Positions 19,101 through 26,264 of a DNA stretch of 64,000 nt are shown one piece after another. Source of the DNA: Promicromonospora thailandica (GTDB taxonomy: Bacteria; Actinomycetota; Actinomycetes; Actinomycetales; Cellulomonadaceae); contig NZ_JAMTCS010000003.1 in NCBI RefSeq assembly GCF_024171955.1, positions 310,001 to 374,000 on the forward strand. Direction: 5' to 3'. The notes below the pieces were generated by a model, which did no database searches, was not told the origin of the DNA, and saw only the letters and a list, made by a program, of their open reading frames with translations. A program made the translations under genes and the position numbers. The stretch's first letter is position 1. Each line of letters begins with the position of its first letter.

Positions 19101-20606
19101 CGCGACGTTGGACGACTTCTCCACGCGGCCGTTGCCGCCACGGGCGCAGACGACGATCTTGTCGGTGAACTCGGCCTCGTGGCCCGTGGTGGTGGTGCAC
19201 TGCGGGTCGCCCACCGTGGCGGCGTCGACGATCTCGGTCGCGGGCAGCGGACCGGTCAGGGACTTGCCGGCGAGGTCGGGCAGGTCGCCCGCGCTGCTGG
19301 TCAGGTCACCGAGGGTGTTGACCATGTGCCGGTTGTGCGTGGAGGCGCCCACCGACGTGATCCACGGTGCGTCGGCGGGGGAGCCGGTGGTGGCGAACCC
19401 GGGGCCGTCGTTGCCGTTGGAGGTGGCCACGAAGATGCCCGCGGCGCGCGCGTTGAGGAAGCCGATCGCGTCGAAGTCGTTCCACAGGTCCGACGGCGAC
19501 GACGAGCCGATCGAGTAGTTGATGACGTCCACGCCGTCCGCGATGGCCTGGTCGATCGAGGCGGTCAGGCCCGCGGTGGTGCAGCAGCCGCGGTAGCTGA
19601 TGACGTTGGCGTGCGGGGCCACGCCCGAGACGTCGAACGTCGGCGGGTCGGTGCCCTCCGGCGCGGTCGGCGTCACGTCGTCCACCACGTTGCCGCCCGA
19701 GGTGGAGGCCGTGTGCGAACCGTGGCCGTCCTCGTCCAGCGCGCTGCGGTCGTCCGCGCTCAGGAACCCGTAGGCGCCGATGAGCTTGCCGTTGCAGGGG
19801 AAGTCGGGGTCGTACTGGTCGGTGTTCGCGGGGTCGCAGACGCCCAGGTAGTTGCCGGCGCCCAGCGGGTTGGTGTGGGTGTAGCCGTCGTCGCCCGTCT
19901 CGGCGAAGGAGGGGCTGCCCGGGTGGATGCCGGTGTCGATGGTGCCGATGACGACACCCTCGCCCTTGTAGTCCTCCGGCAGGTTGAGCTCCTCGACGGC
20001 GTTCCACAGCGCGTCGGCGTTGCTCCAGACCGGTCCGGCGTCGGTGTGCAGCTCGCGCTCCTCGTCGAGCGCGATGTGCGCGACCGCCGGGTCCTTGGCG
20101 ACCTCGGCCGCCTCCTGGGGCGTCAGCACGGCGGACAGGCCGTTGACCGCGTACTGGTAGGTGAAGGGCACGTCGACGTCGTGGCCGACGGTGCGCTCCA
20201 TGCGGGTGACGAAGTCGTCCTGCTCGGCCTCGAGGAACTCCGTGTACTCCCGGACGCGCGGGGTCGACGGGTCCAGCGTGCGGCCGGCGCGCGGGGCGGT
20301 GGCCGCGAGGCCCTGGACGCCGCCGTCGTAGCTCGGCACCGCGGCGTCGGCCAGGCGGATCAGGTAGGTGCGCTCGGCCTTGCCGCGGCCCAGCGCGAAC
20401 TTCTGGATGCTCGCGTCGCGCTCGACGCCGGCCTGCGGGGTGGTCTCGGCCGGGACCAGGTTCTCGGCGAGCAGGTCGCGCGGGTCGACCTTGTCGGTGG
20501 TCTGGGGTGCGGCGGGTGTGACGGCGGCGGCCGCGGGCATGAACGCCGCCGCCAATGCTGTGACAGCCGCTGTGACGAGCAGGGGCGTTCTGGACCGTTG
20601 TGACAT
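16200..20606 (-). CDS. Large secreted subtilisin (S8) with C-terminal chitin-binding modules
   Basis: Secreted serine protease of 1468 residues. Order: signal peptide (to about residue 28), inhibitor-type propeptide (about 75-185), S8 catalytic domain with D224 (GTIDTG), H295 (DGHGSHTA), oxyanion Asn near 397 and S619 (ISGTSMSSPHVAG). A PA domain (about 455-555) is inserted before the Ser. Fibronectin-like and conserved-repeat regions follow, then two CBM5/12-type chitin-binding modules at about 1370-1415 and 1421-1468 (WDRKTIYQAGDEVSYQGAVY, FRAKWWTRNQEPG). Targeting a protease to chitin suggests attack on chitin-protein matrices. RBS GAGGGAG lies upstream; its own promoter is likely in the 133 bases before it. 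Confidence 0.93.
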   Translation of the reverse strand: MSQRSRTPLLVTAAVTALAAAFMPAAAAVTPAAPQTTDKVDPRDLLAENLVPAETTPQAGVERDASIQKFALGRGKAERTYLIRLADAAVPSYDGGVQGLAATAPRAGRTLDPSTPRVREYTEFLEAEQDDFVTRMERTVGHDVDVPFTYQYAVNGLSAVLTPQEAAEVAKDPAVAHIALDEERELHTDAGPVWSNADALWNAVEELNLPEDYKGEGVVIGTIDTGIHPGSPSFAETGDDGYTHTNPLGAGNYLGVCDPANTDQYDPDFPCNGKLIGAYGFLSADDRSALDEDGHGSHTASTSGGNVVDDVTPTAPEGTDPPTFDVSGVAPHANVISYRGCCTTAGLTASIDQAIADGVDVINYSIGSSSPSDLWNDFDAIGFLNARAAGIFVATSNGNDGPGFATTGSPADAPWITSVGASTHNRHMVNTLGDLTSSAGDLPDLAGKSLTGPLPATEIVDAATVGDPQCTTTTGHEAEFTDKIVVCARGGNGRVEKSSNVAAQGAAGFVLTNDEPNGGSLLGDAFAVPGLAISYADGQTLRAWLAEGTGHTGTVSGTDFVIDDERGDTMASFSSRGPNRAVDTIVPSVTAPGVDILAALGVADGAYDHVEYGVISGTSMSSPHVAGAGALLTQARPDWTPAQQQSALMTTARTTVQDFDGSPATPYEQGSGHMDIGAAAQAGLLFDETPANYLAADPEAGGDPSTLNLPSFADTQCLATCSWERTAVAPSSAPADVTWEPSAVSDDGLSLDVTLSQDTVSPGDSLGISVTADVAGAPEGETLFGRITLTPSNPDVPTVTLPVAVVPSGAILPADIDITTRRDTGSQAVTGLKSVAISEFTGSVQGLVKADQHEGSLSQDPTRDDALDDLSQVEVTTVEVPDGAARLVAQITAAEASDLDMFVGTGETPSAATQVCASTSSGSAELCEVPDPEAGTWWVVVQNWQGSGDQPDAHTLVTAAVPGEDLGNAGVEGPDGEVPVGEPYDVRVRWNLPDAAAGDLYFGTAVLGTSPDSPGDIGEIPVRLERVADDVTKTASVDAAGVGDTIGYDITVQPNVTPEDLTYTITDTVPDGLTVDPDSVTGGGEVDGQTITWEVDVPTQVGAVGSYEASTPADDPQCAAWAGFLDLGSVGVGFSSLDDDTVAVNAFSNIGPFPHYDGQSPNLTVSEDGLVTIAGGYGGQPWAPQELPASAAPNGVIAPLWSDLQLSLANERGVRLATSGGQVAVVQWDDPFEFGGDPADLSNSVGTFQAWIYNSVADDRPEITFEYGDLGALPETATVGIENLAGTLGTSVVNAGDPSTALTEGGSICLDYVGPDVDPVTLSYETTVDADAQSGTYTNEAEHVTSNPFDEPAVASADVEVTGIAAPAWDRKTIYQAGDEVSYQGAVYVALWWTRGDQPGKSAYGPWAEVGAEVVCGDETYQAWTDSWVYTGGETVEHEGRLFRAKWWTRNQEPGTSPWGPWQNVGTC

Positions 20607-20739
20607 CGACGAGGCTCCCTCGGCAGCGATGGACGAGCGCGTGCACGTGCGTGCTATTCCTCGCCTACGCCGACAGGGCGTGTCAATGCTTCTGTACGGG
20701 TTTCACCCAGTTACCGCTCAGGCACCCGTACGGGGCCGG

Positions 20740-22065
20740 TCAGTGGAAGCGGCCGCGGACCGCCTCGCCGTGCGCCGGCAGGTCCTCGTCGTTGGCGACG
20801 GCGACGATCCGGTCGGCCAGCTCGGCCAGGGCGTCGCGCCCGTACTCGACCTGCTGCACCGACTTGAGGAAGCTGTGCACGCCGAGGCCGCTCGCGAAGT
20901 GGGCCGTGCCGCCCGTGGGCAGCACGTGGTTCGAGCCGGCCATGTAGTCGCCCAGCGACACCGGCGACCACGGGCCCACGAAGATCGCGCCCGCGCTGTG
21001 CACCCGGGCGGCCACGGCGTCGGCGTCGGCCGTCTGGATCTCCAGGTGCTCCGCACCGTAGGCGTTGACGACGGCGAGCCCCGCGTCGACGTCGTCCACC
21101 AGGACGACCGCCGACTGCGGCCCCTCCAGGGCGCGCGCGACCCGCACCGCGTGCTTGGTGGCGGACGCGAGGTCCTGGACCCGGGCCTCGACGGCGGACG
21201 CCAGCTCGACGGAGTCGGTGACCAGCACCGACGCCGCCATCGGGTCGTGCTCGGCCTGGCTGATGAGGTCGAGGGCCACGTGGCCCGGGTCGGCGGTGGC
21301 GTCGGCCAGGACGGCGATCTCGGTGGGCCCGGCCTCGGCGTCGATGCCGACGACGCCGCGCACCAGGCGCTTGGCCGCCGCGACGTAGACGTTGCCCGGG
21401 CCGGTGACGACGTCGACCGGCTCGCACAGCGTCGCGCCGTCCTGCGGCTCGCTGCCCGCCGCGCCGTAGGCGAACATCGCCACGGCCTGCGCGCCGCCCA
21501 CCGCGTACACCTCGTCGACGCCGAGCAGCGCGCACGCCGCCAGGATGGTCGGGTGGGGCAGGCCGCCGTTGTCCTTCTGCGGCGGGGAGGCGACGGCGAG
21601 CCCGGGCACGCCCGCCTCCTGCGCCGCCACCACGTTCATCACGACCGACGACGGGTAGACCGCGAGCCCGCCGGGCGCGTACAGGCCGACGCGCTGGACC
21701 GGGATCCAGCGCTGCCGCACGGCGGCACCGGGCGCCAGCTCGGTCACGTGGTCGGCGGGCAGCTGGGCGGCGTGCACCCGGCGGACGCGCCGGATGGCCT
21801 CCTCCAGGCCCTCGCGCACCAGGGGTGTGAGGCTCTCGACCGCGGCCGTGAGCGCCGCGGCGGGCACGCGCAGGTGCTCGGGGGCCACGCCGTCGAACCG
21901 CTGCGCGATCTGGCGCAGGGCGGCCGCGCCGCCCTCGCGCACCTGCAGGATCAGGGGCTCGACCGCATGGACCGCATCGTCCACCCCTACCTCGGCACGG
22001 GGCAGGACGTCGAGGAGCTCGCGGCGGCCCAGGGACCGCCCGCGCAGGTCGATGCGTTGGATCAC
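20740..22065 (-). CDS. hisD: Histidinol dehydrogenase HisD
   Basis: Zinc enzyme for the last two steps of histidine synthesis (histidinol to histidine, two NAD reductions). Family motifs are plain: [33 protein letters not shown] and [18 protein letters not shown]. Length is 441 residues. The GTG start follows TAGACT (22072-22077) by six bases, so the mRNA is probably leaderless. Unusually, it lies on the opposite strand and about 6.9 kb from hisC-hisB-hisH-priA, with six unrelated genes between. Confidence 0.97.
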   Translation of the reverse strand: MIQRIDLRGRSLGRRELLDVLPRAEVGVDDAVHAVEPLILQVREGGAAALRQIAQRFDGVAPEHLRVPAAALTAAVESLTPLVREGLEEAIRRVRRVHAAQLPADHVTELAPGAAVRQRWIPVQRVGLYAPGGLAVYPSSVVMNVVAAQEAGVPGLAVASPPQKDNGGLPHPTILAACALLGVDEVYAVGGAQAVAMFAYGAAGSEPQDGATLCEPVDVVTGPGNVYVAAAKRLVRGVVGIDAEAGPTEIAVLADATADPGHVALDLISQAEHDPMAASVLVTDSVELASAVEARVQDLASATKHAVRVARALEGPQSAVVLVDDVDAGLAVVNAYGAEHLEIQTADADAVAARVHSAGAIFVGPWSPVSLGDYMAGSNHVLPTGGTAHFASGLGVHSFLKSVQQVEYGRDALAELADRIVAVANDEDLPAHGEAVRGRFH

Positions 22066-22071
22066 CCGGCC

Positions 22072-22098
22072 AGTCTAGGGCGCGCGACGGGGGACAAT
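22072..22098. promoter_or_regulatory. Back-to-back leaderless promoters of hisD and the S4-protein gene
   Basis: Minus-strand -10 TAGACT (22072-22077) ends six bases before the hisD GTG. Plus-strand -10 GACAAT (22093-22098) ends six bases before GTG 22105. The start codons are only 39 bases apart, so each promoter's -35 region lies inside or beside the other gene. Confidence 0.6.
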
Positions 22099-22104
22099 GC
22101 TGTG

Positions 22105-22344
22105 GTGTCCAGCTCTGAGTCGAACGTCCCCGAGGTCCCGATCCGTGACGAGGTCATCCGCCTCGGCCAGTTCCTGAAGCTCGCCGACCTCGCCGAGGAC
22201 GGCGCGCAGGCCCGCGACCTCATCGCCGACGGCGAGGTGCGGGTCAACGGAGAGGTCGAGACCCGGCGCGGGCGCCAGCTCGTGCGCGGCGACGTGGTGA
22301 GCGTGGCCATGCCCGCGGGCCAGGAGTCGGCCCAGGTCGGCTGA
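22105..22344 (+). CDS. Small S4-domain RNA-binding protein (YaaA-like)
   Basis: A 79-residue protein made almost only of an S4 domain: EVIRLGQFLKLADLAEDGAQ, DLIADGEVRVNGEVETRRGRQL, DVV. Homologues (YaaA/YbcJ/RlbA group) bind structured RNA, perhaps ribosomal; exact role is unknown. GTG 22102 and 22105 are both in frame; the -10 spacing favours 22105. It ends four bases before a convergent minus-strand gene, leaving no room for a terminator. Confidence 0.85.
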   Translation: MSSSESNVPEVPIRDEVIRLGQFLKLADLAEDGAQARDLIADGEVRVNGEVETRRGRQLVRGDVVSVAMPAGQESAQVG

Positions 22345-22348
22345 CCGG

Positions 22349-22753
22349 TCAGGACGCCATGTACGTGGACGCCATGACCTTGTCGACGGTCACCCGCAGC
22401 ACGATGCGGTCCGGGTTGGGCTCGAGGTCGCGGTAGCGCCGGGCGTAGCGCGCGACGGCGTCGCCGATCTCGGCCTCGTCGGTGCTGACGGCGATGGTGC
22501 CCTCCAGCGTGATCCACCGGCCGCCCGAGACCTGGCAGAGGGCCGCGCGCGGCGCGGCGCCGTCGGGCCCCGGGACCGCGTGCCGCGCCTTGTACGACGT
22601 GCGGTTGGTGGTGATGCGGGCGACCCCCTGGTCGGCGTCCCAGGTGAAGGCGACGGGGACCACGTGGGGTGTCCCGTCCGGCCGCAGGGTGGTGAGGGTC
22701 GCGAGGTGGCGCTCGGTGACGAACACGAGCTGTTCGGGGTTGAGTCGGAACAC
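22349..22753 (-). CDS. Pyridoxamine 5'-phosphate oxidase-like flavin/F420-binding protein
   Basis: Split-barrel protein of 134 residues: HLATLTTLRPDGTPHVVPV, then FTWDADQG, ITTNRTSYKARH, and GRWITLEGTIAVS. This pattern matches the actinobacterial PPOX/F420-dependent reductase group (often TIGR03618-like); cofactor choice (F420, FMN or heme) is inferred only from the group. GTG start. It is divergent from the chitinase gene, with 109 bases between. Confidence 0.82.
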   Translation of the reverse strand: MFRLNPEQLVFVTERHLATLTTLRPDGTPHVVPVAFTWDADQGVARITTNRTSYKARHAVPGPDGAAPRAALCQVSGGRWITLEGTIAVSTDEAEIGDAVARYARRYRDLEPNPDRIVLRVTVDKVMASTYMAS

Positions 22754-22812
22754 GTCGTGAGTCTAGGTGGGTCACCAGGTGCGGGTGTGGGTTCCCCGTA
22801 TATGCCGCACCA

Positions 22813-22845
22813 CCGGATATGGCTAGTGTCCTGACAAATATCCGG
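22813..22845. promoter_or_regulatory. Inverted repeat in front of the chitinase gene
   Basis: Arms CCGGATAT (22813-22820) and ATATCCGG (22838-22845), 17-base spacer, ending 17 bases before the chitinase start. AT-rich core in a GC-rich genome; probably promoter and operator. It is not the DasR type (ACTGGTCTAGACCAGT). Confidence 0.4.
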
Positions 22846-22862
22846 CGTCGAAGGGGAGCCCC

Positions 22863-24191
22863 ATGAAGCCGCGTACCTCGTTCCTGGCGGTGGGCGTCGC
22901 CGCCGTGCTGTCCCTCGGGCTGGGCGCCGGGCTGGTGGTGCCCGCCGTCGTGGCGCAGGCGGGACCGGCGTCGGCCCAGGCCGCCGACTGCACCGCCGCC
23001 GCCTGGGCGGAGGGCCGTACCTACGCACGGGGCGACCACGTGACGCACCGGGGCCGCGGGTACACCGCACTGGTCGCGCACACGGCGCACGCGGGCGCCG
23101 GGTGGAGCCCCGACGTCACACCCACGCTCTGGACCGACGACGGCGCGTGCGCCACGCAGCCCGACCCCGACCCGACCGACCCGACGCCGGACCCCGACCC
23201 CACCGACCCGACCCCGGACCCCGAACCCACGCCCACCGACTGCAGCCAGCGGCCGCGCCCGTCGGGCAAGGTGCTGCAGGGCTACTGGGAGAACTGGGAC
23301 GGGGCGAGCAACGGCGTGCACCCGGGCCTGGGCTGGATCCCGGTCACGGACTCGCGCATCACCCAGCACGGCTACAACGTGGCCACGCTCGCCTTCCCGG
23401 TGATCCGCTCCGACGGCACGGTGCTGTGGGAGGACGGCATGGACGCCGGCGTCCGGGTGCCGAGCCCCGAGGAGATGTGCGCCGCCAAGGAGGCCGGGCT
23501 GACGATCCTCATGTCGATCGGCGGGGCCACCGCCGGGATCGACCTGTCGTCGCAGGCCGTGGCGGACCGGTTCGTGCAGACCATCGTGCCGATCCTGCGG
23601 GAGTACAACTTCGACGGCATCGACATCGACATCGAGACGGGTCTGACGGGCAGCGGCAACATCAGCCAGCTCTCGACGTCGCAGGCCAACCTCATCCGGA
23701 TCATCGACGGCGTGCTCGCCGGCATGCCGGCCGGGTTCGGGCTGACGATGGCGCCCGAGACCGCGTACGTGACCGGCGGCAGCGTCGTCTACGGGTCCAT
23801 CTGGGGCTCGTACCTGCCGATCATCAAGAAGTACGCGGACAACGGTCGTCTGTGGTGGCTCAACATGCAGTACTACAACGGGTCGATGTACGACTGCTCC
23901 GGCAACTCGTACGCCGCGGGCACCGTGGCCGGCTTCCGAGCGCAGACCGACTGCCTGGACGCGGGGCTCGTCATCCAGGGCGTCACGATCCGCGTGCCCT
24001 ACGAGAAGCAGGTGCCCGGCCTGCCCGCCCAGCAGGGCGCGGGCGGCGGCTACATGGCGCCGTCGCTGGTCTCCGAGGCATACCGGTCGTACAACGGGGC
24101 GCTCAAGGGCCTCATGACCTGGTCGATCAACTGGGACGGGTCGCGGGGCTGGACGTTCGGCGACACCGTGAAGGGGCTCCAGGGGCGGTAG
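22863..24191 (+). CDS. Secreted GH18 chitinase with N-terminal chitin-binding module
   Basis: Hydrolyses beta-1,4-GlcNAc links. Order: signal peptide (about 1-40), CBM5/12-type module (about 43-96: YARGDHVTHRGRGYTALVAH), acidic Pro/Thr/Asp linker with DPDPTDPTP repeats (about 99-125), GH18 barrel from about residue 136. The catalytic line DGIDIDIE puts the acid at E258. Other barrel hallmarks: ILMSIGGAT, MAPET and GLMTWSINWD. Length is 442 residues. RBS AAGGGGAG precedes ATG. Lies near the chitin-binding subtilisin, so both may act on chitinous material. A strong hairpin follows. Confidence 0.95.
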   Translation: MKPRTSFLAVGVAAVLSLGLGAGLVVPAVVAQAGPASAQAADCTAAAWAEGRTYARGDHVTHRGRGYTALVAHTAHAGAGWSPDVTPTLWTDDGACATQPDPDPTDPTPDPDPTDPTPDPEPTPTDCSQRPRPSGKVLQGYWENWDGASNGVHPGLGWIPVTDSRITQHGYNVATLAFPVIRSDGTVLWEDGMDAGVRVPSPEEMCAAKEAGLTILMSIGGATAGIDLSSQAVADRFVQTIVPILREYNFDGIDIDIETGLTGSGNISQLSTSQANLIRIIDGVLAGMPAGFGLTMAPETAYVTGGSVVYGSIWGSYLPIIKKYADNGRLWWLNMQYYNGSMYDCSGNSYAAGTVAGFRAQTDCLDAGLVIQGVTIRVPYEKQVPGLPAQQGAGGGYMAPSLVSEAYRSYNGALKGLMTWSINWDGSRGWTFGDTVKGLQGR

Positions 24192-24229
24192 CCGCCGCGT
24201 CGGTGAACGACGACGGGCTTGGTGGTGAA

Positions 24230-24265
24230 GGGCCCGGTGGCGAGCTGTCGCTCGCCACCGGGCCC
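24230..24265. terminator. Hairpin after the chitinase
   Basis: A perfect 16-bp stem (24230-24245 with 24250-24265), loop TGTC, between the convergent chitinase and aldo/keto reductase genes. Probably terminates both. Confidence 0.82.
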
Positions 24266-24292
24266 CGCTGCGGCGGGGTGTCTGCCAGCGGC

Positions 24293-25162
24293 TCAGGCGC
24301 CGATCGAGCTCAGCACCGCCAGCTCGTCGTCGGGCAGAGCGAGGTCCGCGGCCGCGACGTTCTCCCGCAGGTGCGCCACCGACGAGGTGCCGGGGATGAG
24401 CAGGATGTTCGGCGAGCGCTGCAGCAGCCACGCCTGCGCCACGGCGGCCGGCGTGCTGCCCAGCCGGGCCGCGACGGCGTCCAGCCGGCCCGACTGCAGC
24501 GGGGAGAAGCCGCCGAGCGGGAAGTAGGGCACGTAGGCGATGCCCTGCTCGGCCAGGGAGTCGATGAGGTCGTCGTCCTGCCGGTTGGCGATGTTGTAGA
24601 AGTTCTGCACGGTCGCCACGGGTGCGATGGACTGCGCCTCGGCCACCTGCTCCGCGGTGACCGTGCTGATGCCCAGGTGCCGGATCAGGCCCTCGGCCTG
24701 CAGCTCCGCCAGCGCGGTGAACGGGCGGGCCACCGAGCCCGGCTCGGGCCGCCGCTCCCCGCCCACGCGCAGGTTGACGAGGTCGAGCCGGTCGAGCCCG
24801 AGGTGCTCCAGGTTCTGCTCGACCTGCCGGCGCAGCTGGCCGGGCTCCCGGGCGTGCGGCCAGCCGCCCTGGTCGTCGCGCACGGCGCCGACCTTGGTGA
24901 CGACGTGCAGGTCCGCCGGGTAGGGGTGCAGGGCCTCGCGGATGATCTCGTTGGTGACGTAGGGGCCGTAGAAGTCGGCGGTGTCGACGTGGGTGATGCC
25001 GAGCGCCACGGCCTCGCGCAGGACGGCGACCGCCGCCGCGCGGTCCGCGGGCGGGCCGAAGACGCCGGGGCCCGCGAGCTGCATGGCGCCGTAGCCGATC
25101 CGCGAGAGGGTCAGGTCACCGGCGAGCGTGTAGGTGCCGCCGGGGTGTGTCTGTGTGGTCAT
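24293..25162 (-). CDS. Aldo/keto reductase
   Basis: NADPH-dependent carbonyl reductase of 289 residues. Motifs: IGYGAMQLAGPGVFG, ITHVDTADFYGP with catalytic Asp and Tyr, VVTKVG, IRHLGIST, and C-terminal IPGTSSVAHLREN for NADP binding. The lysine and a Gln/Asn in place of the usual His (LVNLRVG) suggest a divergent subgroup. It is divergent from an HTH regulator (117 bases between) that probably controls it. Confidence 0.9.
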   Translation of the reverse strand: MTTQTHPGGTYTLAGDLTLSRIGYGAMQLAGPGVFGPPADRAAAVAVLREAVALGITHVDTADFYGPYVTNEIIREALHPYPADLHVVTKVGAVRDDQGGWPHAREPGQLRRQVEQNLEHLGLDRLDLVNLRVGGERRPEPGSVARPFTALAELQAEGLIRHLGISTVTAEQVAEAQSIAPVATVQNFYNIANRQDDDLIDSLAEQGIAYVPYFPLGGFSPLQSGRLDAVAARLGSTPAAVAQAWLLQRSPNILLIPGTSSVAHLRENVAAADLALPDDELAVLSSIGA

Positions 25163-25212
25163 GACACCCACGCTGCGCCCCGCGGCGTGGGACAGGGAGT
25201 GCCCGGAGGATC

Positions 25213-25257
25213 CTGGTAGTGCGGGGACTGGTAGTGAGGGGACCAGGCAGTGCCGCG
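25213..25257. repeat. 15-bp direct repeats in the AKR/regulator gap
   Basis: CTGGTAGTGCGGGGA (25213-25227) and CTGGTAGTGAGGGGA (25228-25242) differ at one base; a third degenerate unit begins CCAGGCAGTGC at 25243. They end just before the -10 (TACCGT, 25268-25273) of the regulator gene. Candidate binding sites for the adjacent HTH protein. Confidence 0.55.
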
Positions 25258-25279
25258 CGTCCCGCCCTACCGTGGACGT

Positions 25280-26197
25280 ATGGCCGACAACACCCTGGGC
25301 GAGTACCTGCGGGCGCGCCGCGAGCTGGTGACGCCGGGCGATGTCGGGCTGCCCGCCGCGGGCGTGCGCCGGGTGCCCGGACTGCGCCGCGAGGAGGTCG
25401 CCCTGCTCGCGGGGATCAGCGCCGACTACTACCTGCGCCTCGAGCAGGGCCGGGACCGGAACCCGTCCGTGCAGGTGGTGGAGTCGCTCGCGCGCGTGCT
25501 GCAGCTGGACGAGCCGGCGACGCGGTACCTGCTCAAGCTCGCGGCCCCCGCACCCCGACGGCGGCGTCGCACCCGGCGCGAGGTGGTGCCCGCCGGGACG
25601 CTGCGCCTGCTGGACCGTGTGGGCGTGCCCGCGTACGTGGAGGGGCGGTACTTCGACGTGCTCGCGGCCAACGACGTGGCGGGGGCGCTCTCGCCGAACC
25701 TGCGGCCGGGGCACAACCGCCTCCGGGACCTCTTCCTCGACCCGGCCGAGCAGGCGCTGCACACGGGCTGGCCCGGTGTGGCGCCGATGATGGTCGCGCG
25801 GTTCCGCGAGGCCGTCGGCACGGACACGGACGACGAGCGCGTGGAGCGGCTGGTGGGGGAGCTCTCGCTCGCCTCGGGGCGGTTCCGGACCCTGTGGGCC
25901 CGGCACGACGTGAACCTCGGCACCCCGCACACCACCCGGATGATGCACCCGCAGGTCGGGCAGCTGGACCTGGACATGGAGAAGCTCGCCGTGATGGGTA
26001 CCGACCGCCAGATGCTCGTGCTGCTGCACGCCGACGCGGCCTCGCCCACCGGGGAGCGGCTGGCGCTGCTGGCGTCGCTGGCGGCGTCGACGGCACCCTC
26101 GTCGGCGCCCGCCGAAGCGCCTGCCGAGTCGTCCTCCGCACCAGCAGAGGGCGCGGGCTCCGCGTCCCCGACCACCCGGCCCACCGACACGACCTAG
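25280..26197 (+). CDS. HTH transcriptional regulator with MmyB-like ligand domain
   Basis: N-terminal Xre-type helix-turn-helix (LRREEVALLAGISADYYLRLEQGRD, in parts; about residues 36-65), then the MmyB-like sensor domain (about 105-270: YFDVLAANDVAGAL, NRLRDLFLDP). This class usually represses a nearby divergent oxidoreductase gene, here the aldo/keto reductase. A Ser/Ala/Glu-rich tail of about 40 residues ends the protein. Length is 305 residues. TACCGT ends six bases before ATG 25280, so the mRNA looks leaderless. Ligand unknown. Confidence 0.9.
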   Translation: MADNTLGEYLRARRELVTPGDVGLPAAGVRRVPGLRREEVALLAGISADYYLRLEQGRDRNPSVQVVESLARVLQLDEPATRYLLKLAAPAPRRRRRTRREVVPAGTLRLLDRVGVPAYVEGRYFDVLAANDVAGALSPNLRPGHNRLRDLFLDPAEQALHTGWPGVAPMMVARFREAVGTDTDDERVERLVGELSLASGRFRTLWARHDVNLGTPHTTRMMHPQVGQLDLDMEKLAVMGTDRQMLVLLHADAASPTGERLALLASLAASTAPSSAPAEAPAESSSAPAEGAGSASPTTRPTDTT

Positions 26198-26264
26198 CGG
26201 TCCGCCACCCGGGCCTGTGGACAACCGGCTCGCGGTGTCGGTGGCCTCTCCTAGGATCGATGAC

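Noticed and set aside
22813-22845. DasR (GlcNAc) operator at the chitinase
   Set aside because: No ACTGGTCTAGACCAGT-like sequence is found near either GH18 gene.
23160-23235. Short tandem repeats coding [28 protein letters not shown] and similar
   Set aside because: They are linkers or disordered tails in chitinase, IF3 and GH18 genes, not CRISPR or mobile elements.
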